Source of the DNA: Mycobacteroides saopaulense
GTDB taxonomy: Bacteria > Actinomycetota > Actinomycetes > Mycobacteriales > Mycobacteriaceae
DNA: 64,000 nt
Assembly (NCBI RefSeq): GCF_001456355.1
Contig: NZ_CP010271.1
Location: 3,348,001 to 3,412,000 of the forward strand
Direction: 5' to 3'
The position numbers and the translations under genes were made by a program. This document shows, piece after piece, positions 62,501 to 64,000 of this stretch. The notes below the pieces were generated by a model. It saw only the letters and a program-made list of their open reading frames with translations. It was not told the origin of the DNA and searched no databases. Each line of letters opens with the position of its first letter. The first letter of the stretch is position 1.

Positions 62501-64000
62501 CACTCGGGGTCCCGGTACCGCCGGGTGTGCCCGCGGCCTTCACCGACATGACGGCCGATCCGCTCGGGGAGCTGCTGGGCCGATACGCCAGAACGCACGG
62601 CCCGTTCACCACCGGCCAGGCCGCCGAACGCTTCGGCATCGGCGTCCGCGTTGCCGCCGACACGCTCTCCGCGATGGCTGCGCGCGGCCAGCTGATACGC
62701 GGTGAGTTCACCTCTGATGCAACAGATTCCGAACAGTGGTGCGACGCCGAGGTCCTCCGCATTCTGCGCAGACGATCCCTGGCGGCACTGCGCGCGCAGG
62801 TGGAGCCCGTCAGCACATCCGCCTTCGCGCGATTCCTGCCCGACTGGCAGTACCTCGATTCGAGCCTGCGCGGGGTCGACGGTGTCGCCACGGTCATCGA
62901 CCAACTCGCCGGCGTCCCGATACCCGCGTCCGCATGGGAGCCGCTGATCCTGGCCCGGCGCGTTCGCGACTACTCACCGCAGATGCTCGACGAACTGCTG
63001 GCCTCCGGGGAGACGGTGTGGTCGGGACACGGCTCGATCACCGCACAGGATGGCTGGATCGCCTTGCACCCGAGTGGGGTTGCACCGGCCACGCTCGCAG
63101 CCGCCGATCCCGTCGTGCTCGATGAGGCGCATCGCGCGATCCTGGACGGTCTTGCCGCTGGCGGAGGGTACTTCTTCCGCCAGTTCGGGGAGGGCGCCAC
63201 CATGGCAGCGCTCTGGGACCTGGTGTGGGCCGGGCTGGTGACGGGCGACACCTTCGCTCCGGTCCGGGCGCTGCTGGGTACCAGCATCAAATCGCGCACC
63301 GCGCACCGGAACCGGCGAGCACCCAGATTGCGTGCCTACACCCCGATCCCCACCGCAGCGCCCGTGGACCCCGCGGTCGCCGGCCGCTGGTCGATGCTGC
63401 CCGAAAGGCTCGCAGACGGTACCGAGCGCTCGCACATGCAGGCCGAGCTGCTGCTCGGCAGGTACGGCGTGGTGACCAAGGGCAGCGTCGTCGCCGAGGG
63501 AGTCGCGGGCGGCTTCGCCTGGCTGTACAAGGTGCTCTCGACGTTCGAGGACAACGGACGCTGCCGCCGCGGCTATTTCGTCGAATCGCTGGGCGGCGCC
63601 CAGTTCGCCTCACCCACGACCGTCGACAGGCTGCGTGAGTACCTCGACACCGTCGACGACGGACGCAAGCCGTATCGGGCGACGGTGTTGGCGGCGACAG
63701 ATCCAGCCAACCCCTACGGGGCGGCGTTGGTGTGGCCGAAGACGGTCTCTGACTCCGGCCACCGGCCTGGGAGGAAGGCAGGGGCCCTCGCTGTGCTTGT
63801 CGACGGCGATCTGACGCTCTACATCGAGCGGGGCGGCAAGTCGCTGCTGAGCTTCGTGACCGATCCCACGGTGCTGCATGCCGCCGCGTTGGGCACGATG
63901 GAGCTGGTACGCGACGGCGCGCTCGACGGTCTGGTGATCGAGCGGGTCGACGGCAGATCGGTCTTCGACATCGGGGAATCCGCCGTGATCGCGGCCCTGC
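59503..64000 (+). CDS. lhr: ATP-dependent DNA helicase/translocase Lhr (3' end cut by window)
   Basis: About 1499 codons are present and the frame is still open at the window end; mycobacterial Lhr proteins are about 1510 residues, so only a few are missing. The SF2 core has Walker A APTGSGKT (47-54), a DEVH box (178-181), IGLSATVKP, and [36 protein letters not shown] (motifs V-VI). A winged helix, a beta-barrel and the large C-terminal Lhr domain follow. It is a 3'-to-5' DNA or RNA:DNA unwinding enzyme of DNA repair. ATG 59503 is chosen from the family start ([20 protein letters not shown]). Confidence 0.95.
   Translation, partial: [1499 protein letters not shown]

Overview
The window is about 64 kb of chromosome from a high-GC actinobacterium, almost certainly a rapidly growing mycobacterium. 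The Mycobacteroides abscessus/chelonae group is my best guess, from gene order and protein wording rather than from any search. Most genes follow the order of the Mycobacterium tuberculosis Rv3247c-Rv3296 segment: tmk, sahH, TetR-rubB-rubA-alkB, amino-acid permease, manA-(SIS-like)-manB, whiB2, fbiA-fbiB, GDP-mannose pyrophosphorylase, wbbL, rmlD, an LCP ligase, fadE25, purE-purK, GtrA, PH-domain protein, birA, accD5-accE5-maf, sseA-sufE, accA3, lat-lrpA-(DUF1338)-pcd, TetR and lhr. I see no tRNA, rRNA, CRISPR array, prophage or complete insertion sequence. No gene-free stretch exceeds 300 bases.

Layout. 1-2379: start of an acyl-CoA ligase, then an mgtC-corA magnesium pair with a strongly folded 5' leader. 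2383-7017: thymidylate kinase, S-adenosylhomocysteine hydrolase and the alkane hydroxylase operon with its TetR. 7235-13412: leftward transport and mannose-activation genes. 13555-18144: cell-division regulator WhiB2 and coenzyme F420 assembly. 18229-24757: cell-wall sugar genes (GDP-mannose, rhamnosyl linker, arabinogalactan ligase) plus an unrecognised membrane protein. 24827-32035: acyl-CoA dehydrogenase, purine carboxylation, oxidoreductase and regulator, biotin ligase. 32054-35141: a ketosteroid-hydroxylase-like and CoA-ligase block. 35248-38920: acyl-CoA carboxylase subunits and an unusual Maf fusion. 38917-49475: accessory metabolism (dienelactone hydrolase, gluconate uptake and kinase, a split ACAD10/11-like acyl-CoA dehydrogenase plus kinase, luciferase-like oxidoreductase, imine-reductase-like enzyme). 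49575-53883: sulfur transfer and the biotin carboxylase subunit AccA3. 53871-58715: lysine catabolism. 58786-64000: TetR and the helicase Lhr, which runs off the end.

The genes work together mainly in cell-envelope building: GDP-mannose for mannans and LAM, dTDP-rhamnose and the rhamnosyl linker, LCP attachment, and malonyl/methylmalonyl-CoA from AccA3-AccD5-AccE5 with BirA supplying the biotin. Others serve redox cofactor F420, purine synthesis, and lysine degradation through a putative 2-oxoadipate dioxygenase. Neighbouring genes very often overlap by 4 bases, and at least ten genes carry a TANNNT -10 box 6-8 bases before the start codon, the signature of leaderless mycobacterial transcripts.

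The most unusual things are: (1) a short repeated DNA element encoding (GL)RASGS at the extreme N-terminus of four unrelated proteins (the alkB-operon TetR, WbbL, PurK, Maf); (2) a Maf nucleotide pyrophosphatase fused in frame to about 350 residues of unknown fold; (3) the three-hairpin leader in front of mgtC-corA; (4) an 85-base tail-to-tail coding overlap between the GtrA and PH-domain genes; (5) two very long perfect or near-perfect intergenic hairpins.
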